Source of the DNA: Anisus vortex
Taxonomy: Eukaryota > Mollusca > Gastropoda > Planorbidae
NCBI GenBank assembly: GCA_949126835.1
Contig: OX421497.1
Span: 26,794,242 to 26,858,241, forward strand
Length of the DNA stretch: 64,000 nt
Direction of reading: 5' to 3'
Positions 46,201-58,200 of the stretch are shown piece by piece. Within the stretch, counting starts at the first letter, position 1; every line of letters begins with the position of its first letter. A program made the translations under genes and the position numbers. Under the pieces are notes generated by a model that worked only from the letters and a program-made list of their open reading frames with translations, was not told the DNA's origin and did not search any database.

Positions 46201-46640
46201 TCACATTAGTTAGGCCTATACTAGAATATGCAGGATCTGTATGGGACCCATCAACTAAAGAAAACATTAAAAAATTAGAACAAATTCAAAAAAGAGCTGC
46301 AAGGTTTATAACTAGTGAATATTCCCCATTGACAAGAGTAACACCATTAATCAAATCACTAAACCTAGAAACACTAGAGGACAGAAGGGCAAAGAGTAAA
46401 GTAGTAATAATACATAAGGCATTAAACTCTAATTTAGAAATACAACCCAATAACAATCTGTTGCAAAGCTCAGATAAACATAAAGACAAAAACACCTTCC
46501 TTGTCCCTTATGCGAGAACAAATGCATATAAGTACTCTTTCTTCCCGAGTGGCATTCGGGCATGGAATGGGTTGCCTGAACAAACCAGGAAAACCAATAA
46601 CCTAACATCATTTAAAACATTAATAAAAATGCAAGACTAG
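43248..46640 (+). CDS. LINE polyprotein: leader, 2A, PHD finger, endonuclease, RT
   Basis: One open frame of 1,130 codons aligned from CTG at 43,248; no in-frame ATG precedes the leader. A hydrophobic leader (residues 2-14) is followed by a basic stretch and a second hydrophobic run, LVLLLLLAG, that leads into DVESNPGP, a 2A ribosome-skipping motif ending at G82/P83. A PHD-type zinc finger follows (CNIC...CDTC..WYH..C...WHC..C, about residues 88-140). An APE-type endonuclease comes next (NFQSIKNK, SETWLSP, GDFNLPDINW, GLSDHD). RT follows, with NYRPVSLTS, LDFSKAFDKV, SGVPQGTVLGP and FADD (about residue 866). The C-terminus carries RIQK-type and WNGLPEQTRK motifs. The frame is intact except for the lost initiator. 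Confidence 0.9.
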   Translation: MKLVILVLALVLVRALKLPKHEIVHKQIIINHHNIKDIDNTHAYILLKKISLNHFKHKICRYRQNHLVLLLLLAGDVESNPGPVKTVRDRCNICSKPCTAKQRAIQCDTCDEWYHAACLHMNTPIYIALGNKDASWHCVQCGLPQFSSGLFNSHDLDTTNPYSALTSPEVNNLDLNKPLARSTPIKKSKKTLFNTKSHKTPNQYHLKTLTINFQSIKNKKADLELLINNEEPDIIAGSETWLSPDIYNTEIFNNNYEIFRKDRSDRHGGVLLAIKSTLIAEEIKLEPQNNIESVFCKISRPNSKPLIVGSVYRPPNSTSEYMSDLCNQLTSIETKYKNAIIWIMGDFNLPDINWNSYSIEKHQNTKEINEMFINTIQNLNLDQINKKPTRNHNILDLFLTNRPGLVLDYEIIPGLSDHDIVKVNNKIKIQISKKPKRIIYLWNKCNTTELHQAAIKFQTNFLTKYNIDSPVEDIWQFIKTNLKAIMADSVPTKQTSNKINKCWFNTKLKKLCKQKENLFKKFKATNSIRLHKKYLKIKHLTQKLSRQLQNEYVNNVISKDNNKNLWSYIKSRKMDTTGIAPLKGQNNETYNDNETKANILNTHFASSFSNPGDKEIFINLNKLEEIGNINVDEKGIKQLLTNLKVNKASGPDEIPARLLKELTNEISPIFKILFQASLNQGKVPKDWKLANVTPLFKKGDKSDPGNYRPVSLTSITCKLLEHIIYSSIVNHLDKLNALCPHQHGFRKNRSCETQLIGLIDDLSKGLDNNNQIDAILLDFSKAFDKVHHSSLLKKLKYFGISGPLHQWIQDFLIGREQTVIINGSKSSPITVNSGVPQGTVLGPLLFLIYINDLPNCINTGTKVRLFADDCIIYRIIKTGKDSELLQKDLDELQKWESNWSMSFHPEKCQLIRVSKKKKQIITNYFIHGKELTQTSNAKYLGVIINDKLSWNPHIDEVIKKSNKTLGFMKRNFYKCNKNIKLKCYLTLVRPILEYAGSVWDPSTKENIKKLEQIQKRAARFITSEYSPLTRVTPLIKSLNLETLEDRRAKSKVVIIHKALNSNLEIQPNNNLLQSSDKHKDKNTFLVPYARTNAYKYSFFPSGIRAWNGLPEQTRKTNNLTSFKTLIKMQD

Positions 46641-46659
46641 ACTCGGACCACGGATGAGC

Positions 46660-46717
46660 GTAGGACGCAATAATCTTCTTTATAGAAGGAGCGTCTGTAA
46701 TGTATAAGATAAGATAA
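46660..46717 (+). promoter_or_regulatory. LINE 3' tail: RT recognition hairpin
   Basis: GACGCAATAATCTTCTTTAT then AGAAGGAGCGTCTGTAAT and repeated ATAAG. The hairpin stem CTTCT/AGAAG is preserved in the truncated copy (17,470-17,512) and, as CTTCTA-TC-TAGAAG, in SINE type a. In other LINE/SINE pairs such a shared tail is the signal read by the LINE reverse transcriptase. Confidence 0.7.
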
Positions 46718-47665
46718 GAAGTTTATTCACATTAAGACTGAGTATACCGTTGCATATATATCATACATAATATCCTAGGTACATTGTCCAACAATATAAA
46801 CAGCAACGATTAAGATTTAGATACAGACTTAGGGTCGGAGCCTTCACAAAGGCCTCGGAGGGGCCCAGCCGGGACCCACTCCGCTTTCACGACCGCCTAG
46901 CTAGCCTGTCCGTAAAACTCTACACCTCCAATCTATAACTAAAACTAAAAGCATTAATAGTAATAGTCACGTGATATAAAATGGGAGGATAGGGGGAAAT
47001 GTACACGTTTAGTCTGATTGACAGGAGTAGGGAAAGCATGGGGAGAGGGGTGGGGGATGGTGGATGCGAGTGGCGGTGAGGGGGAGGGGCGAAGAGGCGG
47101 TCAGCCATCCAAGGTAATTCTTATCTTCCGGTGGCGCCTTTGTTTAAGCAACAAAGGGGTTTTGACCAGGGAACGAGCCCTTAGAGGTCTATTTTCATAT
47201 ACATGTTATAAGTTAGGAGGGACGGGGGGGGGGGCGAAGGTCAGAGACGGTGGGCTCAGGAATGACCTTGACCTGTTTCTCGATCGTCCGTGGTACCGGG
47301 GGGGGGGGAGCGAGACGTAACCATGTTACACAATTTAGGATGGTGGGCATGATGTAGACTTAGTAACAATGACAATATACATGAATGGAAACTAAAGTCA
47401 ATATAAGTAATATACTTATGGGCATGCCGAACATATACATATATGTAAATAAAATTCAATGCAAGCAAAATACTTTAATGTTAAATATAGGGGATGAAAA
47501 GGAAAGACACATTCTTACTCCAATCAGACATGCAAGATTGTGGCATTTAATGTCAGTGGTTTGTACGTACAGATGATATATGATTATAGTATCTTATAAG
47601 AGCGGATTACATCTAAGACCTTTTATTAGTTGCGTGTGACGTTAATCTTCTCCCAAAACGCCACA

Positions 47666-49963
47666 CCTGCCCCGCCATGTTTTAAAGCTTTCATATAATG
47701 AAAGATTTGACCCATTAGAGGTAGGCTTACTGCACTTACTATTTACACTATGAGAGTTCTGTACCATCGACGCGAAGCGGGTGGTTATCGCTACGGGGAA
47801 GAGGGGGGGGGGGTCGAGACAAGGCGGTAAGGGGTGACGGGGCGAATATTTTTCGTTTTTCTCTTAAGGGCGGAGGAGAAAAGCATGTTTTAGCGTTTCT
47901 TACAGTACTTTAAATCTATTCCGGCATAATGCTTAGTCTAGGTTCGTCCCATTTATTTGCGAGCTATTGACACGGTTTATTCATTTTATCGTTTATCTGT
48001 GACTGTCTTAGGTCCTTACTTTCCATATATTGATAGGCACTAGCTAAGAAATCTATTTATTTCATGCTTTCTCTGTGCTATAAATGCGGGATTCACTTTA
48101 TTATAATAATTATAATAATAATAACAATAATAATTTGACCTCGGCAGTAGGGTCCACGAAATTGGAGGAAGTCCGAGACGGGATGCCAAAACTGGGTGAT
48201 AGGCATCGAATTGTTGATCGAACTATCAGGTCCACCAGTTCACTCCCTGCCTCGCGCTAAAGCGGACAGGTGAGGGGATCTAGCTCACACGTAAATATCA
48301 GGGGATCTATGACGGAGTCATAGAGGGTGGGGCAGCGGAGTCCTTTGCTTAACGTATTTGTACATGCATTACTGGCCTAGTGAACATTCTTCAGGGGGGG
48401 GGGCGGCGGCGGGCGTTGTGTGAGCGCGTGCAGCTGACCCCAACACAAGCCTAAACACTAGTGTTTCTGATCACGTGGATTCTGATTTCTCACGCGCGAG
48501 TGACTTCTAGTGGGGGGGGGGGGGCGGAGTAAGGCGGTAGTCAAGTCACCTCTGGCGCGATAGGCCAGGAAATTGTATCAATGTTGTCGTTCGTTTGCAA
48601 TTATTGGGCCCTAGAGCTAAAACACGGACATAGCTTCACTTTAATTGTTACACTATTCGCTTCTCTTCTTTTCTCAAGCAACACATTCCTCCTTGTTTAA
48701 CAGTGTTTAAGCAGCGGCGGAAAGGGGGGGGGGGGCTGGCAGTGGGCGTACATTACTTTGGCTACAGTAAAGATTAAATCGTTCTACTTTCTCTATTCCC
48801 GTTTTATAAATTTGTAAAATCGGTAAAGAAGTAATTATTTAATTCGCTACCAATAATATCTCTGTACGTACATTTGACCACTACATATATGCCACTCACC
48901 GTTTTATTTAAACACATTCATTTTCTTTCACGCTAGACCGCGGGGTCTTGAATCTTGACGTCAGAGTGGTCTGGCACATCAGATAACATCGGATGACATC
49001 AGTTGTGTAGCGCTTTTGAACAGTCAATTGGCCCGTAGGCAGTCTTTAAATCTAACACATTTATTATCCAACGCGTTGTGTAAGGAACACAGTTCATCAA
49101 AAGTTAATATATACACATGGTAATCCGATAACAGTTAATATACTCCAATCTAAAGGCAATAATGTCAGCTTCCAGGAAACGTACTGCACATGACAGTTTA
49201 ATCCAGTGCGAACGTGGCTGTAAGTATCCAAGAATTATAGCTGAATGGGCGAACATTATATGCAATGTTGAAGATTGCAGGCTGGATTGCGGCCCGGTGG
49301 GTGCGAATATTTTCAGTGTTCCTCAGGGCGGGTACTGGTTCACAGTATTTGGCGGACATAGTTATGCGATCTCACAAATAATTTCGTTACGCCTGAGCTA
49401 ATCCAAAGCAGAAATGGCGATATGCCTATTGACTATCGGCATTCGGCAAGCATATAGGCCTATAGTGTACAGAGTTGTACGGGAGCTAATCCGAACAGGA
49501 AAACGACGTTGTTATTAGTGGCACTTCGGCCGACACATAACATTTGACAGCAGCTAATCCAAACAGAAACAAAGTTATTGGTGGCGCTTCTGGCCGACAC
49601 ATAACATTTGACAGCAACTAAACATTGGCTGACATTCCAGTGACTTCACTGCGGCGCATTGCAGGTTGATAGTGCAAGTGTGCACTGTGGTTGACATACA
49701 ATGATGATTAGTGATAGTTATAGCGAAAATATAGTTCTACATTTCTCTCACCTCGATGTGGAATTCATTAAGAGCCCCCAGATCATTCAATAGTTATATT
49801 TCTTGCTAGGTCCAATGTAATCCAAGAGTAGTAGGCCTACAAGAAATTTTACTCCAACAGTGAATAGTTTTTGCAGGTACGATGCGAAGAACATTTGAAG
49901 TACTCACGACTGGTTCCGGGTGTGCACGATGGTATTTGCATATCCTTCGGACGAGGCACCAAG
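47666..49963 (-). other. Internal region of the LTR element, non-coding
   Basis: 2.3 kb without gag, protease, RT or integrase motifs on either strand. It has several long G runs (47,805, 48,395, 48,513, 48,726) and a 50-60 bp imperfect direct repeat at 49,520-49,620 (CCGACACATAACATTTGACA). Short frames here look accidental. Confidence 0.6.
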
Positions 49964-51334
49964 TGTCACGTGGCGGGGGGTGATTAGACCACTTAATCAC
50001 CACGTAAACTTTATAAGTTGGGGTTAGATTTGCACCTGAGCCTCCTGTGTGTCGTGCCTTCTGTATGATTAAGTAAAAGTGACTGAATTATGTCACGCTG
50101 TGTGGCAGGCAGGCTCATATGTGTATTGTTTCCTTCTTATAAGAGTGGTCTGCAAAAATAGATAAGAGATGAATTATTATCTTCTATTATTGTTGGCTGC
50201 GTGTTGTCTTAAGGGATGCGCCAGAGTACTTTGCTAGAGTTTAACGTATTGATGATCAAATTTATATTTAAGTGTGTAGAATTCCATGGCTCGTCTGAGG
50301 TAATTATGCAGAGGTTTGGCTTTACTAAACACATATAGACTTCACAACATCGATTATAGTCATTAGAGAACACGAGCGGAAACATTATATTCTGAAGTTT
50401 ATTCACATTAAGACTGAGTATACCGTTGCATATATATCATACATAATATCCTAGGTACATTGTCCAACAATATAAACAGCAAAGATTAAGATTTAGATAC
50501 AGACTTAGGGTCGGAGCCTTCACAAAGGCCTCGGAGGGGCCCAGCCGGGACCCACTCCGCTTTCACGACCGCCTAGCTAGCCTGTCCGTAAAACTCTACA
50601 CCTTCAATCTATAACTAAAACTAAAAGCATTAATAGTAATAGTCACGTGATATAAAATGGGAGGATAGGGGGAAATGTACACGTTTAGTCTGATTGACAG
50701 GAGTAGGGAAAGCATGGGGAGAGGGGTGGGGGATGGTGGGTGCGAGTGGCGGTGAGGGGGAGGGGCGAAGAGGCGGTCAGCCATCCAAGGTAATTCTTAT
50801 CTTCCGGCGGCGCCTTAGTTTTAGCAACAAAGGGGTTTTGACCAGGGAACGAGCCCTTAGAGGTCTATTTTCATATACATGTTATAAGTGAGGAGGGAGG
50901 GGGGGCGAAGGTCAGAGACGGTGGGCTCAGGAATGACCTTGACCTGTTTCTCGATCGTCCGTGGTACCGGGGGGGGGGGGCGAGACGTAACCATGTTACA
51001 CAATTTAGGATGGTGGGCATGATGTAGACTTAGTAACAATGACAATATACATGAATGGAAACTAAAGTCAATATAAGTAATATACTTATGGGCATGCCGA
51101 ACATATACATATATGTAAATAAAATTCAATGCAAGCAAAATACTTTAATGTTAAATATAGGGGATGAAAAGGAAAGACACATTCTTACTCCAATCAGACA
51201 TGCAAGATTGTGGCATTTAATGTCAGTGGTTTGTACGTACAGATGATATATGATTATAGTATCTTATAAGAGCGGATTACATCTAAGACCTTTAATAGTT
51301 GCGTGTGACGTTAATCTTCTCCCAAAACGCCACA
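49964..51334 (-). repeat. Right LTR (1,371 bp), intact
   Basis: Starts TGTCACGTGG, ends AACGCCACA on the + strand. It is followed by the target duplication CGTGC. On the - strand it has TGAATAAACTT (about 50,398-50,408), a likely poly(A) signal. It ends about 740 bp upstream of the RBM28 start codon, so it may influence that promoter (inference). Confidence 0.88.
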
Positions 51335-51339
51335 CGTGC

Positions 51340-52072
51340 TAAATTAACAAAAATTAGAATCCTTTTTGAAAGACACCTATTTTTAACAAACAATTTCAAA
51401 TGATCAGCATAGGCCTAATCTTTGGAAGGGGAAGGCTAGTTGACTAACTGACTGCCATTGCCATCACATGGAGCTGAAACTTGACACATATTGACATATA
51501 GTGTATAGGCCTATATAATTATTAATTATAAGTTAGTCTCAGTGACTTTGACGATGGTTTACCAATAGCAAATTTTCCGCCCGCCCCCTCTTAAAATGCA
51601 GAAATTGTTTGGGGTTTCTTTAAATGTTTTCCTAACGAAAATATGAAAAAATGCATACAAAACTTGTATAGTCTATAGTCAAGGTCTAATGGGTTGTACG
51701 AAAAATTAGATTCTCTTTTTTTTTTTAGTTTACATCGAGCACTATAATAAAAAAAAAAATTGACGGAGAGAAGTGTTATTATATAGCTTAGTGCAAAGGC
51801 TCAACATCCCTAAATGACTTCAGAAACATACAAACTTGCAAAACGCAACGGCTTTATACTTTATATCTACTAAACACGCTTGAAAATTTTACAACAGTTT
51901 AAGGGAGAAAACATATACTAGGCTAAGGAAACTGTAATATATATGATAGAAATAAGGTAATAAAATAACAATAATAAAATGTATGAAAAACAAAAAACAA
52001 ACAAAAAAATATCAGTAACAGCCTTTCTGGCATTCTGAAATCAAAAGTAGATCTTAGCTTCCGGTAAACAAC
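51340..52072. other. RBM28 upstream region
   Basis: AT-rich, no gene seen. It should hold the RBM28 promoter and 5' UTR; no TATA box or start site could be fixed. The context before the start codon is AAACAACATGG, a good Kozak match. Confidence 0.5.
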
Positions 52073-52214
52073 ATGGCAGAGCAAAGCGAAACAGAACGGC
52101 ATGGAAAAACATTATTTATACGTAATCTACCATATAATGCTACAAATGAAAAACTTGAGGAAATTTTTTCTGACATAGGACCAATTAAAAAATGCTTTGT
52201 TGTAAAAGACAAAG
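52073..52214 (+). CDS. RBM28: RBM28 exon 1
   Basis: Start codon and first half of RRM1 (KTLFIRNLPYNATNEKLEEI); donor AAAG/GTATGT. Leaves one base of a split codon. Confidence 0.92.
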
Positions 52215-55200
52215 GTATGTTTACAAACCAATTTTTAAAACGAATGAGAGTTATCTTTTCGAAGTGGCTATTCGGACCCGATATTGGCAATCGGCAATAG
52301 TGATAGACTTGGTGATAAATAGTTAGTATCGGTTAGTTTATATAGGTTAGGGATGGCTTTGTAGTATTTTTGGTAGTATCGGTTAGGTTATAAAGGATAG
52401 GGATAGATTTGGTGTTTTCTGTGCTACTTCTTATAATATATATAATAATATGGTCAAACATATAGTTATAGGCCTATATTTTGGGTAATTTTGTGTGTTT
52501 GTTTCCCTCTTTTTTAAATATTTTTTTATAATAAGTTTTAAGGAATTCTGACTGAAGTGTAGCCGGCTGGTCCAGCGGTTAGTTCACCGGCTGTCAACCA
52601 TAAAACTAAAACCAACTGACAGGTAGCGGGTTCTATCCCTGCCACCGACAGATCCCTGTCGCCCTGCAGGAGTTTTGGGCCTAGTGGGCGTAATAATCTT
52701 CTATCTAGAAGGAACGTCTGTAAACTTATAAGTTGTAAGGCAGGTTTCACAATAAGGATTTCAAGAGTTCCCATTTTTTTTGTTTTTTTGGAAAAAAATA
52801 ATGTTAAGCTATAGTTATAGTATAGTAGGCCTATTATATGTCCTTTTAAAGTCTACAAGCCCAGGAATCGAAATATGAAATTTTAAAAGTCAGCTGATAT
52901 TCCAATATTTTATAATTAAGGCAGGTTTCACAAAATGGCCACCAAATGATGGAGATTTATTGTTTATTTAAAAAATAAAAATTGTTGATACAAAATGCTG
53001 TTTTTTTACTTGTATGTTTATATGTCCATAAAGTATCAGCTGCATCAGTATTTTGTATGTTTTAATTATTTATGTTATTGTGTTGTTTATATTAATTTAA
53101 ACACCCTCAAACGTTACATAATCCACGGATCCCATTTCCCAATTTTTTGTATACATTTGAAAATCACTTACCAGGAATAAATAAAGCCGAAATATTTAAT
53201 AACGATTTTTTAATGTTTAACATTCATAAACATGTTGATTGAATATATGAATTCAAGCCCTGGGTAGGAAAACCCAGTTTTTGCATCTCAAGTGCGTTAG
53301 TTGTAATGTCAAATTTGGTTTGGTGTTTGTACTATATCGCAAGGGATAGTGAGGATTTAAAAAAAGAAAAACACATTTAAGATTTGTTAGTATTTAAATT
53401 AGTTTCTGCAAGCCATTTATTGAATTATTTTATGCAAATCCAAAACTATTAGTTGCAGGAACTTCTGATAGTAGGATAATTTCTTTGAAACTCCCCTATG
53501 GGAGGGGACTTGAAAGGGTTAGATGAAGTGAATAGTTTCAATAAAAGTCAAATAAAAATAGAGATATTGTGAAGTGAAATAGAATCAGAATTCTCAATTC
53601 TTAAAAGTATTTGGCAACAGTATGTCATACACAAACTGTTTGCATCACAAAATTGATTAAATGCTAATTTAGAACCATCAATCAGATAACTATACTTGGG
53701 TTGGTAGCTCTATCCACTGTCAGAATTTATCTGTGCCTAAGCTCATCCAAAATTATTGTAATCATTTATCAGCTTTTTATTTATTACAGAATCAGAAACA
53801 TGTAGAGGTTTTGGCTATGTCCAGTATACGCTATTGTAAGTTGAGTTAAATTAAAACATATTCTCTCTCTAAGACTTTTCTGAGTTTTTAAATATTTTGT
53901 ATGCTACTATGTTTCAATATGCATTTTTGTTGTTGTTTGTTTTGTATTATAATATAATGAATAAAGTATTGATAGTAGTACTTTGTATGTTTTTTAAATC
54001 ATTTAATGTTTTATGAAAATAAACAATTTCCTTCCCATTATTTCATATTAGTGAAGATGCAGCAAAAGCCATCAACACAATAAAGAAAGTTGATGGGAGG
54101 AAGGTTCAAATGTTCTATGCTGACAGGAAGGAAAAAAGTAAGCATGTTATATTTCTGCTTCAATAGTTGTTACTTTGTCAAATATGGCATATAACTTTTG
54201 TTATTAATATATATTCCAATCTAATCTTATTATATTGTGATGTAGTAAATTTGTATCTTTTTTTTTTACCCCATGACATTTCTTGTAGATTAAGCTTTTG
54301 ATTATTCACTAATTGTAATGTTTTATAATGCTGACGGTACAGTTATCAAATGTTCTCCTTGGGGAAAGTCTGCATGCAAGATTTGTTTTACCTGATTAGA
54401 TTTGGTTGTATCCAAGTTTTTATTCTTTCAATAGTGTATCACTTTTTAGTGTCACTAGTGCTAACGATAGATGTTCATTTGTAGGCCCATGTTACATTGC
54501 TAAGTCAACTCAGTGGCATATCAGGGGAAACAACTCTTGGTGGCGCAGTTATAAACAAAAATAAAATCTAGCATGTACTTGTAATATCTTAATTGTTTTA
54601 AATATTTTAAAAAGTCTTTATTGCTTCAAATTTAAACAATAACTTTACCTTCATTAACCACATATTATCTCTTGTGATGAAATTTACATAGGAGTGAGAA
54701 CTGGTGATGAAATAGAATGTATTGAAATATCTTCTTGGTTTCACCAATGTCTCAAGCATACGAATGGATTTTTTAACATTGTTGTCTATTTGTTAAAACT
54801 TCTTTCAATATGTTGAGAATATCCTCAGGGCAGAAATCAGTTGAAATTTTTTTCCTTTCTGGCAGAAAAAAGGTTTGGTCAACCCAGGGGAGATGCACAG
54901 ACAGAGGATAAACAGCCAGAAGAGAGCTTATCAAATGAGGAAAAACCGTTGGCCAAGCCTAAAGAAGTCAAGAGTTGGATAAAGTTTAAAAAAGATCCAT
55001 TTGTCCAACCCAAGAAAGGGGAAAGGCAGCCTGTCAACCCTATGACAGAGGGAAAAAGAGCACGTCTGATTATAAGGAATTTATCATTTAAGGTTACAGT
55101 TTTATTTATTTCTTGTTTTGTTTTTGTTTTTTCTTTCGGCATTAATAATGTTGCTTCTGTTAAATTAAGGTAATATCTTTGCCTTGTTTTTTAGTGCACT

Positions 55201-58200
55201 GATGCAGACCTGAAGAAAGCTTTTGAAAAATACGGAAAAATAGTTGACGTTAATATACCAATGAAAGGTATGTACTGGTTAATAGTATGCTGTAAAACTA
55301 GAGGCTCGGGGATGTGTTATACTAGACTAACTTGGTAAGCACTGATCTATATACATGGATTGGCAGTATTCACACTAAAGTAAAGAAAATGTTTTTAAAC
55401 ATCGGCACAATGTAAGCACTGACCTAATACATTGAGTTGTTTTGACAGATTTCCTATTTTAAACATTGGCAGGGTGTGTGCTCTGAAGTAAAACATTTAG
55501 TAATTTTAAGAGAAGATTACCTGTTAGAACATTTTAAATATAACTGACTCAGCTAGGCTGTTACATTTTAAAGGTAAGTGTATAATGGCTACATGTCATT
55601 TTTTGCTCAGCTTGTAGAAAATATATATGGCTTATTGCCCCAAAATTGTGTAGATCAGGCTTTGGCCATCCATGTATATATAGATCAGTGTTTGTGACTT
55701 TTCAAGGGATTTAACTGATACTATTTTCTGCAAAACTGAATTGGAATAATAAATAAAAGGCTTAGTTCGATAAAAATTTTTTTACGCCCTCATTCAAAGA
55801 AATTCAAGTTCAATAATGGTTATTTTTTTAAATTCAACATAAAGTATATATTAGGATAAAATATTATTTGTCATATAACATTATTATTATTATTATTTGT
55901 TGGTTAAATCTTTGTATCAAGTACCTTGAATTTATATTTTCAGGTCCAGGGATCAAGCTAGGATGTGGATTTGTACAGTTTGAAAACAAAGTCCAAGCAG
56001 GCATGGCCATCAAAGGCATGAATGGCAATAGTTTGAAGGGTGAGATGTTGAAATAAGCTTTGCTATTTATTTATTTGTTTGAAATGTACAGTTTTTTCTC
56101 TTAGTAAAACAAAAATGTATGATCATGCTAACAGTAACAATGTTTTTATTTATACAGGTAGAGTTGTAGCTGTTGATTGGACACTGCCTAAAAATAAATT
56201 CTTAGCTTCTCGTCCAGGTGTGTAGGCATATATGCTATTATGATTTATTGTTAAGTATTTCTTTGTGAGGATAAGATCAATAATTATTAAGAGTGGCATT
56301 TAAAAACTACACCAACTTTTGGAATATTGTGTAATAATGTGTATTTAAATATTTTTTGATGAAACAGTGAAAGATGATGTTAAAGACGAATCTGGCGACC
56401 AGGAGAGCATGGAAGTTGATGCGGATAAGAGTAACAAGAATGCTACTTTGTCTCAGTTGAACAATCGGAAAAGGAAACACACTGATGTTGGCAAAGGTAA
56501 GGCGGGTAATGAAAGCTCAGATGACGAGGACGGAAGCTCTGAGGATGATGGCAGTAATGATTCTGATGATGATGAAACTAGTGACGAGGAAGAAGATGCT
56601 AGCAGTGATGATGATGAAGATGCAAGCAGTGATGATGATGAAGATGCTAGCAGCGATGATGATGAGGGCAGCAATGGAAGTGTAGATGATGACAGTGATG
56701 AAGATGGTGGAAAAAAGAAAAAGATTCCAGGTTAGAGAATTTTTTTTATCAAACTGAGAACTAAATTAGTTTTAAAATTCTGTTTAAAAACTTAATAAAG
56801 AATTTTTTATCTTACGGCTGTGCAAGTTTTATTTTGTATCTAATGGCTGTGCATGTTTCATTTTCATACAGAAAGAGAGAGCGATGTCACAGAAGGACGT
56901 ACAGTATTCATTAGGTAACCAAAATAAACATATGTAAATAAACATAATATAAATATTGATTCCAGAAGGTCTGGCATTATAATAATCAGCTGATCTCTTC
57001 ATCCATAAATGTTATTATTATAATCAAATATACTCTAATGTTGTTTTACTCTTGATGAAATTAACAAACTCTGTTGTAAGTTGGAAAGGGGAAGGGAATC
57101 ATACAAGTTTGTTATTTAAAACTTTTTTTTTAAAAACATATTGCAATGGCTGTATTATATATCCCAAAAGCAAGAAATATTTTTATTTTAGGAATCTTCC
57201 CTTCAACACAGACAATGAAGCCTTGGAAGAAGTTTTTTCTCAGTTTGGGGACCTTAACTATGGCAGGGTGGTCATGGACCGTTTGACTGGCATGCCAAGA
57301 GGTAAATTTACTTCTTCCCTCCACTCACAAACACACCTTCTTAAGGGAATGATGGGGGGGGGGGGAATAACATGATGTTTTTATAAATTTTATTCTATTC
57401 TTCATTTCAGATGGTAAAAAGATACAATTTCTTCGTTGAGCTGTGAAAAATGTATATAATTAGAAAAAAAAACATATTTTTTTTAGTCCCTTTCTCTTAA
57501 CTTGCATTGTCTGTCTGCTTGCTTGTAAAACTTTGCATTGATTTTTTGACCACTTCCCGTATTTCAATCGAGCTGAAACTTGGGCAGCAGACTTGTGTCG
57601 ACTAACAATACATTCTATCAAATTTTCAGTTTCAAAAACTAAATTTTACTATAATTATGATTTTTTTTTGAAAATTTTACGGTTTATTTTGGTTTTACAT
57701 TGAAAATGCCGGTCCAACTTTTTATGGTTTTTCGTCGCTCTGAGATCATTTTTATGACGTCATCAAACATTGCACTCTAGCTTTGTGAATGAAGGGAAAA
57801 AAATAATTCATGTTTACATTCGTGTCTGTGACACAGATATTTCTCTGTACATGTTTCATTTCCAGTAGTCAATCAATTATTTAATTACATGATGGTAAAC
57901 TTACTTTACAAAGAAAGGGAGTATAATAAAAACTTGGTTTTTATGGGTTGTTTTTTAATATCTTTAAAATTTAAATGCAAATTATATGTAATAATTTGAC
58001 AAAGTCTTTGATTTTCACTGATTATTGCTGTGAATATTTAGGCACAGGATTTGTTCAATTTTCAACCCAAGAGAGTGCTGAGGAATGTATTGCAGCAGCT
58101 GCAGACACTGAAGTAAGACTTGAATAGTATTTTTACAGTATTGGTTTAGTACACATAATTCAACTATGTTGACTTTTCATTAGCAAATTTCTATTTTCTG

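Larger units (their letters stand above)
43248..46720 (+). mobile_element. Near-full-length 2A/PHD non-LTR retrotransposon (CR1-like)
   Basis: It is inserted in the left LTR at ATTCTGAA/GTTTATT. The 5' junction falls within the start codon: the target supplies CTG where the second copy (62,958) has ATG. The 3' UTR is only about 77 bp, with a hairpin CTTCT-TTAT-AGAAG (46,675-46,688) and a repeated ATAAG tail. A GAA at both junctions may be a 3-bp target duplication or microhomology. Confidence 0.9.
42821..47665 (-). repeat. Left LTR, interrupted by the 2A LINE
   Basis: Parts 42,821-43,250 and 46,718-47,665 match 49,964-51,334 almost without change when the LINE is removed. The two LTRs differ mainly in single bases and G-run lengths, which indicates a fairly recent insertion, with the LINE arriving later. 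Confidence 0.88.
42816..51339 (-). mobile_element. Non-coding LTR retrotransposon with TSD, split by a LINE
   Basis: Two LTRs (TGTCACGTGG...CGCCACA on the + strand) lie at 42,821-47,665 and 49,964-51,334. The 5-bp duplication CGTGC is exact (42,816-42,820 and 51,335-51,339). The left LTR contains a 3.47-kb LINE; without it both LTRs are about 1,371-1,375 bp. The - strand orientation is suggested by a TGGTGCCTCGTCCGAAGG primer-site-like sequence next to the right LTR and a GGCGGGGCAGG purine-rich tract next to the left LTR. The internal 2.3 kb codes for nothing recognisable, so the element is non-autonomous (LARD/TRIM-like). Confidence 0.88.

Noticed and set aside
46920..47576. Frames repeated at 50,596-51,246
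   Set aside because: Identical frames in both LTRs reflect LTR duplication, not a gene; no motif.
49162..49401. A 79-codon frame in the LTR internal region as a gene
   Set aside because: No motif, no similarity recognised, and no surrounding coding signal.
56453..56685. Serine-rich - strand frame and methionine-rich + strand frame
   Set aside because: Shadows of the acidic repeat in RBM28 exon 8.
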